64,000 bases of DNA from Granulosicoccus sp036478595 (GCA_036478595.1 JAZGEF010000069.1:186001-250000); one strand, 5' to 3'; counted from the stretch's first letter, positions 45,140 to 54,767 are shown. Made by a program: numbers and translations. The notes: generated by a model from the sequence alone, not told the origin.

Positions 45140-45748
45140 ATGCATAAACCAACAATCAAAGCCCTACTTTTCGATTTGGGTGGTGTTGTACTCGAGGTCA
45201 ATTTTCATCACGTGTTTAAGTCTTGGGCTGCAATGAGTGTTCTAGATGAACACGAAATTAAAGCTCGTTTTAAAATGGACCAACACTATCAGCAACATGA
45301 AAAAGGACAAATCGAGGCGCCCGTTTTTTTTGAGCACTTGCGCCACTCCTTACAGATCACCGCAAGCGATGATGAGATGGCTAAGGCATGGAACGATATA
45401 TTCGGAAATGAAATGACAGCAAGCCTTGACGCTATCGACACTGTCAGAAATAAGTTCCCCACTTATGGATTTTCGAACACCAATCGGACACACCAGATCT
45501 ACTGGGAACATCACTATCCTCGCATTCCAAAGACGTTTGATAAACTCTTTGTATCATCGGAGATTGGGCTCAGGAAGCCCGATCCCGACGCATTCAATTT
45601 TATTCTCAAAGAGATTGCAATCAAACCAGAAGAACTGCTCTTCTTCGAAGATTCTTTAGAGAATATAGAAGGTGCGGAACGACTCGGGATTCAAACGGTG
45701 CTGGTCTCGAATGCAGATTCGGTAGTCAAAGCGTTAAATAACTTATGA
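45140..45748 (+). CDS. HAD-superfamily sugar-phosphatase-like hydrolase (YihX type)
   Basis: About 202 residues from ATG 45140 (GGAA 8-11 bases upstream; an in-frame TTG at 45122 is less likely). HAD motifs: LLFDLGGVVLEV (nucleophile Asp), GFSNTN (motif II), RKPDPDAF (Lys), and FFEDSLENIEGA (motif IV). The alpha-helical cap is inserted after motif I, as in HAD-IA enzymes such as YihX, which removes phosphate from glucose-1-phosphate. The substrate is inferred from family only. Confidence 0.85.
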   Translation: MHKPTIKALLFDLGGVVLEVNFHHVFKSWAAMSVLDEHEIKARFKMDQHYQQHEKGQIEAPVFFEHLRHSLQITASDDEMAKAWNDIFGNEMTASLDAIDTVRNKFPTYGFSNTNRTHQIYWEHHYPRIPKTFDKLFVSSEIGLRKPDPDAFNFILKEIAIKPEELLFFEDSLENIEGAERLGIQTVLVSNADSVVKALNNL

Positions 45749-45852
45749 CGATATCACGCTAGCCAAACACAATGCCCCAGAGTCGGTGAACGACGCAATG
45801 ACTCACTAACGCCAACAAGGAGCATCCAGTTTTGCCCAACTCTCAACTATTT

Positions 45853-46137
45853 TTACTTTTCAAGCTCTCCCGCATCGGCTAAGTCCTCTAATTCTTCACG
45901 CAAGCCTTTTGTATCCGCGCCTAATTCAGCAACAACCAAACAAAATACGCTGATTAACACGCCAGCCAACCCAGCTGCAAGATAGAAATAAGATTGCAAT
46001 GATTTAGCCTGAATCATTTCGTACACACCGTAGGCCGCGGCAGCGAGCGATAGGATTAGGAAGAATCCTGCTAGCATTTCCAGCACTGATTGCCAGAACG
46101 ATGGTGATGATTCGACTTTGATAGTTGCTTGTGACAT
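45853..46137 (-). CDS. Small membrane protein, two helices
   Basis: 94 residues from ATG 46137. GGAGAGG at 46148-46154 sits 10 bases before this ATG but only one base before the earlier ATG at 46146, which decides the start. Two transmembrane segments (LEMLAGFFLILSLAAAAYGVY and YFYLAAGLAGVLISVFCLVV) are followed by an acidic tail (ELGADTKGLREELEDLADAG). Function unknown; no family recognised. Confidence 0.65.
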   Translation of the reverse strand: MSQATIKVESSPSFWQSVLEMLAGFFLILSLAAAAYGVYEMIQAKSLQSYFYLAAGLAGVLISVFCLVVAELGADTKGLREELEDLADAGELEK

Positions 46138-46154
46138 GAACTTCATACCTCTCC

Positions 46155-46700
46155 GGTATCAATTGAATTCTTGAGCAGTTTAATTACTTTCTAGAATTGA
46201 AACGCTCGCTTATTGACCTTTAGTGTAGACAACAGCAAAAAATTAGCAGTACAACAAGTCCATCTAGACCCAATAGGGTTGATGATCAGAGCCTTGGGCC
46301 CTGCTGTAGAGCCAGACATTGGAGACCGAGGTGAGCTCACAAAACAGTAGTCGAGCCTTTGGTGACCATTGCCTGGGTAGCAGGCGGTCTTATCCACGTT
46401 GCTTCACCGGCTTAGTCATTGTGTACTACCGGCCATGTGTCGACGAAACAAACTAATGGCTGGAAACTTTGATTACGACGGTTATAAGGCGGCTGGACGC
46501 TGGTGATTCGCTTAGTGCAATTTTGATAAACAAAGGCGATGAGCATCAGCCCATTGCCATTTTGCATCGAACATTGACCTCATTTGGCTTAATCTGCGTT
46601 GGACGAACATAAATGAGCTTGTTTTAATTAGACCAAAAGTATTTCAACTGATAGCATAACTAACTGACGAATTTGATAGGGCAATTCAAACCTGTATGGG
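46155..46700. other. Intergenic region, no gene seen
   Basis: About 550 bases with many stops in all frames. The minus-strand open frame 46191-46397 has no ribosome site and no recognisable protein features. The stretch may hold degraded coding sequence, but nothing can be named. Confidence 0.4.
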
Positions 46701-46712
46701 ATGCTAATAACA

Positions 46713-47138
46713 ATGTACACATCGAAACAACGATACAAGCTAATTGCAGCAATCATATTTTTGAGCCTAGCGTTAAGTGGCTGCGATTCGCTCACGGATT
46801 GCATAGATAATGATGGGCCTGAATTAAGCCCCGGCACTCTCCCCAACCCAATCCTCAATCAAGAGTATGACCAGGTGGTTCATGTTGGCATTCGTAATGA
46901 GCCTAATGATGATAGATTTAACTACGAGTTTACTCTAAGCGGAGGTTTACCTGAGGGCATGCAAACATCAGCCGCTGGCCGTGATATGAGAATATTTGGC
47001 ACACCAATCGAATTAGGTGACTTCAATTTAAATGTCACGGTTGAAGTTGTTGAACGCTCACTTTCAGGTACTCAAACCGAAGGGCTATGCTCCACTATCG
47101 ATAGGATTAACTACCAATGGGCTGTTCAAGTTATGTAG
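46713..47138 (+). CDS. Lipoprotein with putative Ig-like (He_PIG-type) domain
   Basis: About 141 residues from ATG 46713; an in-frame ATG at 46701 is an alternative. Lipoprotein signal KLIAAIIFLSLALSGC (lipobox LSGC). The mature part has the putative-Ig pattern found in He_PIG domains: FTLSGGLPEGMQ, then IFGTPIELGDFNLNVTVEV. Four cysteines in the mature part may form disulphides. No partner gene is evident, although the next gene also encodes a lipoprotein. Confidence 0.65.
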   Translation: MYTSKQRYKLIAAIIFLSLALSGCDSLTDCIDNDGPELSPGTLPNPILNQEYDQVVHVGIRNEPNDDRFNYEFTLSGGLPEGMQTSAAGRDMRIFGTPIELGDFNLNVTVEVVERSLSGTQTEGLCSTIDRINYQWAVQVM

Positions 47139-47378
47139 GTAACAAAGGTAAGCTTGCACTAGTATTACGTCGTTAGGCGGGAATGGTAGTGTTAGGGTCG
47201 CCTATGACAATTACAGGGAAAGCACGCTGACTGCCAGCGCGTGACGGCCAAGCATTTTAATAGTGAGCAAACCGAATGTCAACCAAGCGAAATTTTTTCG
47301 AGAATTTCGAATGTTCTACGGCCTAAATATGTACTAAATTACTACTGAGTATCAACGAATCGACTCAGGGTTTCCCTC

Positions 47379-48410
47379 ATGGTAATTCCAAAGTGCGTCT
47401 TCGCGACTATTCTATCATTCATAATTTATGGTTGTGATAGCGAGTCTAATGAGCGAAATGATAATGCCGTGCCTGTGTCACAGATGCAGACTAGTAGCAT
47501 CGCTGCGGGTGTTTACTTCAGTACAAACCGCAGTGGCAACTATGAGATAGTAAGGCTGCATGACGGCAATTTGGAATTTTTAACTACCGACGCGACCTAC
47601 GATTCATGGTGGCCACGGCAATCACCCTCTGGTGAGACGATGTTGTTTTATCGCAGTCGGGTCAGCGACAGGCCAGAATCTGGTGGGACGAACAATAATT
47701 ACGATAAAGCATCTCTATGGTCGCTTGATTTAAAAACGGGTACTGCCGCTGAATTGATTCCCAATAACAGCAACGGCTGGGTTGCTCAAGGTGTGGCAGA
47801 TTGGTCACCCGATGGGTCAACACTGATAATGGCAGCAAGGCTCAACAGCACCGGCCGATGGCACTTGTTCACCACTAATTCTGATGGCAGTAACCAGACT
47901 CAGATATCCAATCGCACTTCTTTGTTTCTTGATCCAAGCTGGTCACCTGATGGCTCCAAGATCGTCTACGTAGCGTTTCCCCCAGATTACCCGGGCATTG
48001 ATTTGGCAAGGTTGGAGGTTTACATTGCTGATGCTAATGGGCTGAACTCACAACGTCTAACCAACGATAATTTAAGGGACCATGACCCGTACTGGTCGCC
48101 CGATGGCAACACGATAGCGTTCGAAACTGCCGTCGACCCACTATTTAATGCCGTAGGGCGATGGGCTATTCGCACGGCGAGCCCGACTGGAGGTAACCCA
48201 TCCATACTGTTTGATGACGCAAATATTAGTACGCTTCCGCGGTGGAATCACGACGGTAGCAGAATACTATTCCATCGATTTATCTTTGGTTCTGGCCATG
48301 GCTTTATTGTCGCGTCAATGTTGGCCGATGGCAGCGATTATCAAGCGGTGACCCTCGGTGGTGACTACGACGACACCGACCTGGATTGGTTTCGTCGTGT
48401 ACCTGAGTAG
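47379..48410 (+). CDS. TolB-like beta-propeller lipoprotein
   Basis: A 343-residue protein with a lipoprotein signal (CVFATILSFIIYGC, lipobox IYGC) and a WD40-like/PD40 propeller. The WSPDG signature occurs three times (ADWSPDGSTLIM, PSWSPDGSKIVYV, PYWSPDGNTIAFE), with related SPSGETMLFYRS and WNHDGSRILFH blades. The resemblance is to the TolB C-terminal domain and to extracellular peptidase propellers; there is no peptidase domain. Likely outer-membrane or periplasmic. It ends in a convergent arrangement with the Cys-repeat protein gene. Confidence 0.78.
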   Translation: MVIPKCVFATILSFIIYGCDSESNERNDNAVPVSQMQTSSIAAGVYFSTNRSGNYEIVRLHDGNLEFLTTDATYDSWWPRQSPSGETMLFYRSRVSDRPESGGTNNNYDKASLWSLDLKTGTAAELIPNNSNGWVAQGVADWSPDGSTLIMAARLNSTGRWHLFTTNSDGSNQTQISNRTSLFLDPSWSPDGSKIVYVAFPPDYPGIDLARLEVYIADANGLNSQRLTNDNLRDHDPYWSPDGNTIAFETAVDPLFNAVGRWAIRTASPTGGNPSILFDDANISTLPRWNHDGSRILFHRFIFGSGHGFIVASMLADGSDYQAVTLGGDYDDTDLDWFRRVPE

Positions 48411-48493
48411 TGAAAACTGACTGTGCAATGCGATTCCTTATTATTTCAGAATTGCTGCAAAAAGAAACTTCTGGCCTGAACTAAGACATAGCC

Positions 48494-48529
48494 AATAAAA
48501 AGGGTCAGAGCTCCCAGTGCCCTGACCCT
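48494..48529 (-). terminator. Rho-independent terminator of the Cys-repeat gene
   Basis: On the minus strand AGGGTCAG and CTGACCCT form a perfect 8-bp stem (48522-48529 with 48501-48508) with a 13-base loop, followed by TTTTATT. It lies 42-70 bases past the stop codon at 48571. The palindromic AGGGTCAG core also resembles REP-type repeats, but only this copy is seen in the window. Confidence 0.75.
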
Positions 48530-48570
48530 GGCATCGCACGCTATTGCACAACAACGGCGCCGAGAACTAA

Positions 48571-50319
48571 TCAGCGTAGATATTTTCTGGCAAAGTCATC
48601 CACTGATTGAGTCGATTTATCACCAATCAAATACAGCAGCTCAACGGTATCGCTGAAATCCAAACGTCTATTCGGGCTCAGATAGTTAAATGCTGCATTC
48701 CATTCATTTGAGAACTCACTTTGCCTTGCTGTGCTTACAAAGAAAGACGATAGCTTTTTAAAATTTGCAGAGCCGTTTCCTCCAACATTGCCATTAGGTA
48801 TAGCCACATAGTCCGCTTCGCGCTTGATAAACGCTATGTTGCTAGGGATGGATTGCGCTTCATTGAATTGAGTACCAGCAGCATGTTGCACCACATGGAC
48901 TTTCTTTAGGTTCAGTGTTGGAAACTGGCTAGCGATCCTTCGCAACACTCTTGCAGTGAAGTCAGAAGGGCCACCTTCAGCAACCCAAACATTTCCACCG
49001 TTTGCCAACACACCTGCCCACCGTTGGGCAGAAGTCTGGATTGAAGCATTCAGATCGTTAAACGAATCCAACCACTGATTACCCCACACCGCACGAACCA
49101 CGTTTTCACTACCGCGTTGATACGAGTTACGTATGCTGTCACCACAGGTACCGTTTACTACCAATACCTTTTGCAAACCTGATCGGACCACTACCGCTTT
49201 ACCCGCGGCCAACGCATGACCATCGTCACGATCAGGGCAGTTGTCATAGTGCAGAGCAACCAAATCATTGGCTCCTACTTTGCCAATGCTGCCAGCCGAC
49301 GTTGGATTCGACACTGCCACGGCTGGCTTTGGAGTTTCTGGCTTTGCCACTGTTGAGGTTGAGGTTGGTACCGGAGTCGCGGTTCCGCCACTAGCAGGTT
49401 TGCCAGGTGCAGCGTTACCTATAACAGCCGAGCTACAAGTCCATTGCTTATTACCAGACGGGTCACAATCTATTCGTGGAATGCTTGGGCAACTCGTTGC
49501 GTACGCCAAACGAGCCGCACCCAAGTTTGGACCCCGTGCTTTGCAAACACGACCTGTTGGTACAGAAGATTGTACTGGCTTAAATGCTATTGGCTTCAAT
49601 GGTACCGGCTTTGCTGCTACGGGCTTCAGCGGTACTGGCTTCGCCGGTTTACTATTTGGCTGAGGAGACGTAGGTTTCACCACAGAATTGGAGGTGATAT
49701 TGTCAGTTGAGCACATCCAACGGCTGCCACTTACCGGATCACAATCCCGTCTTCGTAATCCAGGACAGGCCGCTACAAATTGCTGCTTGGCCTCAATAAG
49801 AGACATGCCCCGCTGCGTCACTATTGCACAGCTTCCACTACTGGCAGATTGAACAGACGCCTGCGGAGGCTTTGGTGCTGGCTTGACTACCGACTTTAGA
49901 GCTGGCTTTTGTGCAACACCATAAACCGCCTGTAGATCCCAGCGAGGGCCTTTTACATCGCACCCTTTTGAACCGATATCGACTCGCCCTGGACAACCCT
50001 TTTCATCGGCGGCATCGTTCGCAGGGCCATGGCCACATTGAATATCGTTATATGGGATACGCCCTTTAGTTGATCCTGTGCCTAGTTTTCTTCGAATATC
50101 GTTACATATCTGAACAACATTCTTTGGACCTATAGGTGTATCGGCACTTTTGCTACTGAGATTATGATCGTAGTTAGTGCTATCGCAGTAACACACACCG
50201 CCCACCGCGTAGCTATCTTTCCATCCTGGCCGTGGATTCCAATCAGCTAATGCAATCGTACTTATTGTGAACAGTAAAACGCCTACAACACTTCTCAATT
50301 TTACTCTTTTGAGTTTCAT
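48571..50319 (-). CDS. Secreted proline-rich protein with two Cys-motif domains, function unknown
   Basis: 582 residues from ATG 50319, which puts the signal peptide (KLRSVVGVLLFTISTIALA) at the N-terminus; the frame is open to 50379. The N-terminal region has cysteines and a GPANDAADEKGCPGRVDIGS stretch. Two similar modules of about 50 residues follow, each with C, about 20 residues, CP, five residues, DCDP, then W-x-CS. They are joined by Pro/Lys/Val repeats (KPVPLKP, KPVAAKP). The last 190 residues form a folded-looking domain opening LVALHYDNCPDRDDGHA, which I cannot assign. The protein appears to be a multi-domain extracellular protein; a terminator follows the gene. Confidence 0.7.
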   Translation of the reverse strand: MKLKRVKLRSVVGVLLFTISTIALADWNPRPGWKDSYAVGGVCYCDSTNYDHNLSSKSADTPIGPKNVVQICNDIRRKLGTGSTKGRIPYNDIQCGHGPANDAADEKGCPGRVDIGSKGCDVKGPRWDLQAVYGVAQKPALKSVVKPAPKPPQASVQSASSGSCAIVTQRGMSLIEAKQQFVAACPGLRRRDCDPVSGSRWMCSTDNITSNSVVKPTSPQPNSKPAKPVPLKPVAAKPVPLKPIAFKPVQSSVPTGRVCKARGPNLGAARLAYATSCPSIPRIDCDPSGNKQWTCSSAVIGNAAPGKPASGGTATPVPTSTSTVAKPETPKPAVAVSNPTSAGSIGKVGANDLVALHYDNCPDRDDGHALAAGKAVVVRSGLQKVLVVNGTCGDSIRNSYQRGSENVVRAVWGNQWLDSFNDLNASIQTSAQRWAGVLANGGNVWVAEGGPSDFTARVLRRIASQFPTLNLKKVHVVQHAAGTQFNEAQSIPSNIAFIKREADYVAIPNGNVGGNGSANFKKLSSFFVSTARQSEFSNEWNAAFNYLSPNRRLDFSDTVELLYLIGDKSTQSVDDFARKYLR

Positions 50320-50904
50320 ATGAGAGCTCGACCTCTTAAAATTGGTTAAAAAACAAACACATACATACATACCCATCAATTCGCACTTATATTTTTTAAC
50401 TGATTGCGCTATTAAATTGGCGTCATAAAAATAGCATTCTTTTATGAATCACAAATTAATTGCTGAGATTGGTAACGTTCGACACGCCACAATAACTGGA
50501 CTGAGGTGCTACGTTTCTAGTCACTATTGGTACAAAACAACAATGATTTGGTCGAGCAATTGATGCCCAGAAAACTGGTTTTAATACTCTTAAGCGTTGA
50601 TTTAGATACAGTTAATCCAAATCAATAAAACATGACGATTAGTCATGCTCAATTTGCATTCACAGGAATAAAACGAATTCAATATGAAAGAAAAAATATG
50701 ATTAACTAATGCACAGCACGATATTTGGCTAAATCAGTCAGCAAGTAATCGAAAAGCACTCTCGGACGGAATCATCGACGAACATGAGGCTGAAAATCTG
50801 GTGAAAATTTTATTTTTTATCGGGTATGAGGCTCAATAATAATCATTGTTTGCCTTGTTGAATCTCGAGCCAACACGTCCTTCTAAAGATTAGATGGATT
50901 GGCG
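50320..50904. other. AT-rich intergenic region, no gene seen
   Basis: About 580 bases, AT-rich between 50400 and 50850, upstream of the Cys-repeat gene and downstream of the EAL fragment. No open frame with a ribosome site, no strong hairpin and no recognisable RNA gene. It presumably contains the promoter of the Cys-repeat gene. Confidence 0.4.
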
Positions 50905-52812
50905 TCAGGCGACTCTTTCGATCAGCGAGTCGCCTGGAGCGAAGTCGAAAAATAACTTCTCGAATTCACCGGTGGCTATGGGTTTCGCATACCGGAACCC
51001 CTGCAGGTAGTGACAATCTATACCAAGCAGCAATTTCTCCTGTTCTAATGTCTCGACACCTTCAGCAACAACATCGAAACCCATATTTTGAGCAATTGAA
51101 AGAATAGCCTGACACACTACCAAGTCACCGCTTTCAACCGCCAGGCTCTTGATGAACGAGCGGTCAATTTTTAGATAATCTATCTCGAGCACCTTTAGGT
51201 AGGACAAAGACGAATAACCTGTACCGAAATCATCGAGCGCGATCTGGATACCCACCGCTCGAAGTTCTGACAATAGTTCGATGTTGTTCTGGTCGTTCTC
51301 TAAAAGTAAACCTTCGGTGATCTCAAGCAGAATGCTGCCCGGATCCAAGTCGATGGCTTTTACGGTATCGATCCATCGATGGATTTGACCATCTGAATTG
51401 AACTGCATGGGTGATACGTTAACACTGACCTGGAAGCGACTGTTATACGACTGGCGCCAGTTTCGAACTTGACCAATTGCCTCATTGAGTACCCAGTCAC
51501 CGAGTTCATGTATCAATCCAAACTCTTCGGCCAAAGGGATAAAAACGGACGGACAGATGGTGCCTCGAGTCGGGTGATGCCAGCGAAGCAATGCCTCAGC
51601 CTTTTCCACTCCTCCTGTACTAGCTGAAACGATCGGTTGGTAGAGCACAACTGCAGTTCACCCGCCTGGGCCGCCTGGCGTAAGTCGCTTGCAAGGCTTG
51701 AGCGAAGTGCGATCTGTTGTTGGATGGTTTCCGAGTAGTGCCTAAATCCACTGCGCCCCGATCGTTCTACTTCGTACATGGCCTGGTCTGCGCACTTGAA
51801 CAATTCAGAGGGGTCCGTGTTGAATTTCGATGCGCTGGCGATACCAATACTCGCCGACACATAAGCCACGTTTCCTAGTAAATTGAACGGCTTTCCAATG
51901 GCTTCTATGATGTCTCGGGAAATTTGTTCAGCAACGGCAGCAAAGTCTGGTGCAACTACAACCACCGTAAATTCGTCTCCACCAAGACGAGCAAGCGTGG
52001 CCTCGTCAGGAAGTATATTCGACAGTCTATCGGCGACGTCGCGCAACAGTATGTCGCCATAATCATGGCCCAGCGTATCGTTGACCTCCTTAAAATGATC
52101 AAGGTCCATCAGCAGCAAAGCGAGTCCATTTTCGCAATTAGCACTCCGCTCCAAACCAGAACGCAGCACCTCGGTAAAGTGGTGCCGATTCGGCAAACCT
52201 GTTAATGAATCAAAGAAGGCAAGCTTGTGTAGATCTTGAGTTTGTGCTGCGACTTTCTGCCGCAACGTTTCCGGTTCGTCGGCAATTCGACGTGTGAGCA
52301 CCGCCAACAACAGGGCGATCATAAACACGCCCAATTGCCCCAGGCGAAGCGATAGTTCATTGCGTTGTTCAAACAAGCCTATTCGTAGTGTCCAACTTCC
52401 GTTTGGTACTAAAATTTCAACTGATGACGCCGCCGGGCGCGAGCTGCAGATTTGAAATCCCGTCCATACGTTGCAATAGGGTGGCTGCATATTTATCGAA
52501 GCGTTTAAATCTGCCTTGCGAACGCGCTACCTCCTGGGCGAGGAAATAAGTTGAAGAGAGCATATGAGACAGGCGCCGCGACAATTCCGATTCCTGGGTC
52601 GCCAAAATCTGCTGTACGACCAGCTGCTCATCGTTATCGCGAATTTTGCGATTTTGCTCCAGAAGGTAGAACCCGCAACCCAACATTAGCGTGAAGACGG
52701 TGAGCGGCAGCACGTTTCGCGGTGCGAGAAGCACGCGCAATAGAGGGCGCACACCGGTACGTACGTTAGTACTAAACTCCCGTATAAAATGAATAATTCG
52801 CACTAGCTCCAC
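50905..52812 (-). pseudogene. CHASE-GGDEF-EAL cyclic-di-GMP gene broken by deletion and frameshift
   Basis: Three overlapping frames of one gene. Piece 1 (52417-52812) has an N-terminal transmembrane helix (VLPLTVFTLMLGCGFYLL) and the start of a CHASE sensor, ending SNLQLAPGGVIS then stop. Piece 2 (51513-52490) resumes in another frame at VEILVPNGSWTL, normally over 100 residues further on in such proteins, then a helix and a GGDEF domain (TGLPNR, ARLGGDEF). Piece 3 (50905-51648) carries an EAL domain (AEALLRWHHP, DDFGTGYSSLSYL) after a one-base shift at GELQL/LYQPIV near 51650. The CHASE core seems deleted, and the cyclase and phosphodiesterase parts are no longer in frame. Both catalytic domains still look intact in sequence. 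Confidence 0.82.
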
Positions 52813-53182
52813 GAATCCCAGGTTTTGTAATTAGCAATATCCTAATGAGCTAGCGTCGTTCCAGCTAAATAATTGAATTCGGGGGGTAACTTCGCTACTC
52901 GGGGAACGGGTATCTAACGCTACCTTGAAACAGCGGCTCGATTCCATCATCAAGTGGTTCAAATTCATCCTTTCACTAACGGCAATGGGAGACACGCAAG
53001 AATTGCAGCTGACGCACTCTTAAAAGAGTATTTTGACCACTCACCAATTGACTGGTCCTAGGGCGGCGATCTGGAAAACACCAGCATACGCAGTGATAAG
53101 TACATATCAGCATCGCGCGCAGCAGACGCACATGATTTCAATCAAATTTTAAAATTCGTCGGTGCGACATAGAAATTTGTAA
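52813..53182. other. Intergenic region with a small terminator-like hairpin
   Basis: About 370 bases between the broken GGDEF-EAL gene and tRNA-Leu. ACTCTT/AAGAGT (53016-53029) forms a perfect 6-bp hairpin followed on the plus strand by ATTTT. No gene is seen. Sequence at about 52980-53140 might be decayed coding DNA but cannot be named. Confidence 0.4.
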
Positions 53183-53269
53183 TGGTGCCCGGGGCCGGAC
53201 TTGAACCGGCACGGTGTTTCCACCGAGGGATTTTAAGTCCCTTGCGTCTACCAATTTCGCCACCCGGGC
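53183..53269 (-). tRNA. tRNA-Leu (anticodon TAA)
   Basis: Minus strand, 87 nt including CCA. Acceptor GCCCGGG pairs with CCCGGGC, D-arm TGGCGAAATTGGTAGACGCA, anticodon loop CTTAAAA (TAA), class II variable arm CGGTGGAAACACCGT, T-arm CCGGTTCAAGTCCGG. It corresponds to leuZ of the E. coli glyW-cysT-leuZ cluster. Confidence 0.96.
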
Positions 53270-53365
53270 ATTGGGGGACTTGCAGCGGCATATCGTACTC
53301 ATATCGTACTTAATAGCTGCTCCGTCGTAGCGACGGGAAATGCATCCTGGCAGGGCCAGAAAATT

Positions 53366-53439
53366 TGGAGGCTGAACCCGGAGTCGAACCGAGGTAAACG
53401 GATTTGCAATCCGGTGCATAGCCACTCTGCCATTCAGCC
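53366..53439 (-). tRNA. tRNA-Cys (anticodon GCA)
   Basis: Minus strand, 74 nt including CCA. Acceptor GGCTGAA pairs with TTCAGCC, discriminator T, anticodon loop TTGCAAA (GCA), T-arm CTCGGTTCGACTCCGGG. It corresponds to cysT. About 95 bases separate it from tRNA-Leu, with a perfect CCGTCG/CGACGG hairpin (53322-53336) in the gap. Confidence 0.96.
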
Positions 53440-53566
53440 AAACCTTCAACAACGTTGGGCCATGCAAGCCACGCTGCTAACTCGTACTTATTACAAACAA
53501 ACTACCTGGATAACGAGAATAGCGGATTTGAAGCCACTACGCCAAAACTATCCAGCGGCACAACGT

Positions 53567-53592
53567 AAAAACCCCGCACTAACGGGGCTTTT
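53567..53592 (-). terminator. Rho-independent terminator after tRNA-Gly
   Basis: On the minus strand GCCCCG-TTAGTG-CGGGG followed by TTTTTACG: stem CCCCG/CGGGG (53572-53576 with 53583-53587) with a T-run at 53567-53571. It lies just after tRNA-Gly and before tRNA-Cys. The latter two tRNAs may therefore depend on read-through or their own promoter. Confidence 0.75.
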
Positions 53593-53609
53593 GGACATCT
53601 GGTTATCGG

Positions 53610-53685
53610 TGGAGCGGGAAACGAGATTCGAACTCGCGACCTCAACCTTGGCAAGGTTGCGCTCTACCAGCTGAGCTATTCCCGC
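53610..53685 (-). tRNA. tRNA-Gly (anticodon GCC)
   Basis: Minus strand, 76 nt including CCA. Acceptor GCGGGAA pairs with TTCCCGC, D-arm AGCTCAGCTGGTAGAGC, anticodon loop TTGCCAA (GCC), T-arm CGCGAGTTCGAATCTCG. It corresponds to glyW and is the first gene of the tRNA group. Confidence 0.97.
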
Positions 53686-53697
53686 ACCGAAGCCCCT

Positions 53698-53726
53698 ATT
53701 GTGGGATGCCTTAAGCCCGCTGTCAA
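53698..53726 (-). promoter_or_regulatory. Sigma-70 promoter of tRNA-Gly
   Basis: On the minus strand TTGACA (53721-53726), 17-base spacer, CACAAT (53698-53703), then a GC-rich discriminator GGGGC just before the mature tRNA. The -35 is consensus. A GC-rich discriminator is typical of stable-RNA promoters under stringent control. Confidence 0.7.
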
Positions 53727-53747
53727 GCATGCCCAGAGGATAAATGG

Positions 53748-54767
53748 TTATGCCGCCGTTTCAGCTGTGGATAACTGTGAAGCGATCATCGTCGGTACAT
53801 CTGAACCGCTCTCCAACAAGCCAATTTCAATGGCATTGGCAAAAGCAAAAGCATCTGCGCTGCCATGGCTTTTGATCACTACACCTTGCAAACCAAGCAA
53901 ACTTGCGCCGTTGTAGCGACGCGGATCAATCCGCTTACGAAATGCCTTTAATATTGGCATTGCAAACAGACCGATCAATTTATTAAGCGGATTTCGCTTA
54001 AATTCTTCTTTAAGATAATGCGAAACCATACGCGCAACGCCTTCGCTAGTTTTAAGCGATATGTTACCTACAAAACCATCACACACCACTACATCGACTC
54101 TATCGGTGTAGATCTCATTGCCTTCCACAAAGCCAATGTAGTTAAGGTCGCTGTTGCCAATTAGCTCAGCGGCATCTTTTACCTGCTCATTACCTTTCAT
54201 ATCTTCGGAGCCAATATTGAGTAAGCCAACTCGAGGCGCTTTAACGCCATCAACAGCCTCTGCCAATATCGAACCCATACAGGCAAACTGATACAGATGC
54301 TCCGCAGTGCAATCGATATTAGCGCCCAGGTCAAGCATATGTGTGTGGCCATCAATGGCCGGGATAGTTGTGCAGATAGCTGGGCGATCAATACCAGGAG
54401 CCGTTTTTAAAACAAACCGACTAATTGCCATTAGTGCGCCAGTATTGCCTGCACTAACCGCTGAAGCGGCGCGCCCTTCTTTCACCATATTAATAGCGAC
54501 GCGCATGGATGATGTTTTTTTATTGCGTAACGCTACGGCGGCGGTGTCTTCCATTGTCACTACTTGATCTGCGGGCACAATGCTGTATCGGCCTTCAGGC
54601 AGTGGCTCAGTACCGATGTGTTTTTTAATGATGTCGGGGTCACCGACTAGCAGCAGGTGTACATCACTACGACTCTGAAATACTTGTCGTACAGCATCAA
54701 CAATGACTACAGTGCCACGATCGCCACTCATGGCGTCAACCGCAACTGTCGTTAATGGGGATTGCAT
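53748..54767 (-). CDS. plsX: Phosphate acyltransferase PlsX
   Basis: Makes acyl-phosphate from acyl-ACP for phospholipid synthesis. 339 residues with the family blocks VAVDAMSGDRG, AVSAGNTGALM, LDLGANIDC, LLNIGSEDMKGNE, FVEGNEIYTDRVDVVVCDGFVGN and GVVIKSHGSAD. It is the third gene of yceD-rpmF-plsX, the conserved start of the fab cluster. The fabH-fabD-fabG genes that normally follow are absent here; the tRNA-Gly promoter comes next. Confidence 0.96.
   Translation of the reverse strand: MQSPLTTVAVDAMSGDRGTVVIVDAVRQVFQSRSDVHLLLVGDPDIIKKHIGTEPLPEGRYSIVPADQVVTMEDTAAVALRNKKTSSMRVAINMVKEGRAASAVSAGNTGALMAISRFVLKTAPGIDRPAICTTIPAIDGHTHMLDLGANIDCTAEHLYQFACMGSILAEAVDGVKAPRVGLLNIGSEDMKGNEQVKDAAELIGNSDLNYIGFVEGNEIYTDRVDVVVCDGFVGNISLKTSEGVARMVSHYLKEEFKRNPLNKLIGLFAMPILKAFRKRIDPRRYNGASLLGLQGVVIKSHGSADAFAFANAIEIGLLESGSDVPTMIASQLSTAETAA

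Noticed and set aside
46191..46397. Minus-strand open frame in the intergenic region
   Set aside because: No ribosome site, mixed composition and no recognisable fold or family.
53138..53730. Small open frames across the three tRNA genes
   Set aside because: Typical tRNA shadow translations (for example RDLKSLGGNTVPVQVRPR); the tRNAs fold perfectly.
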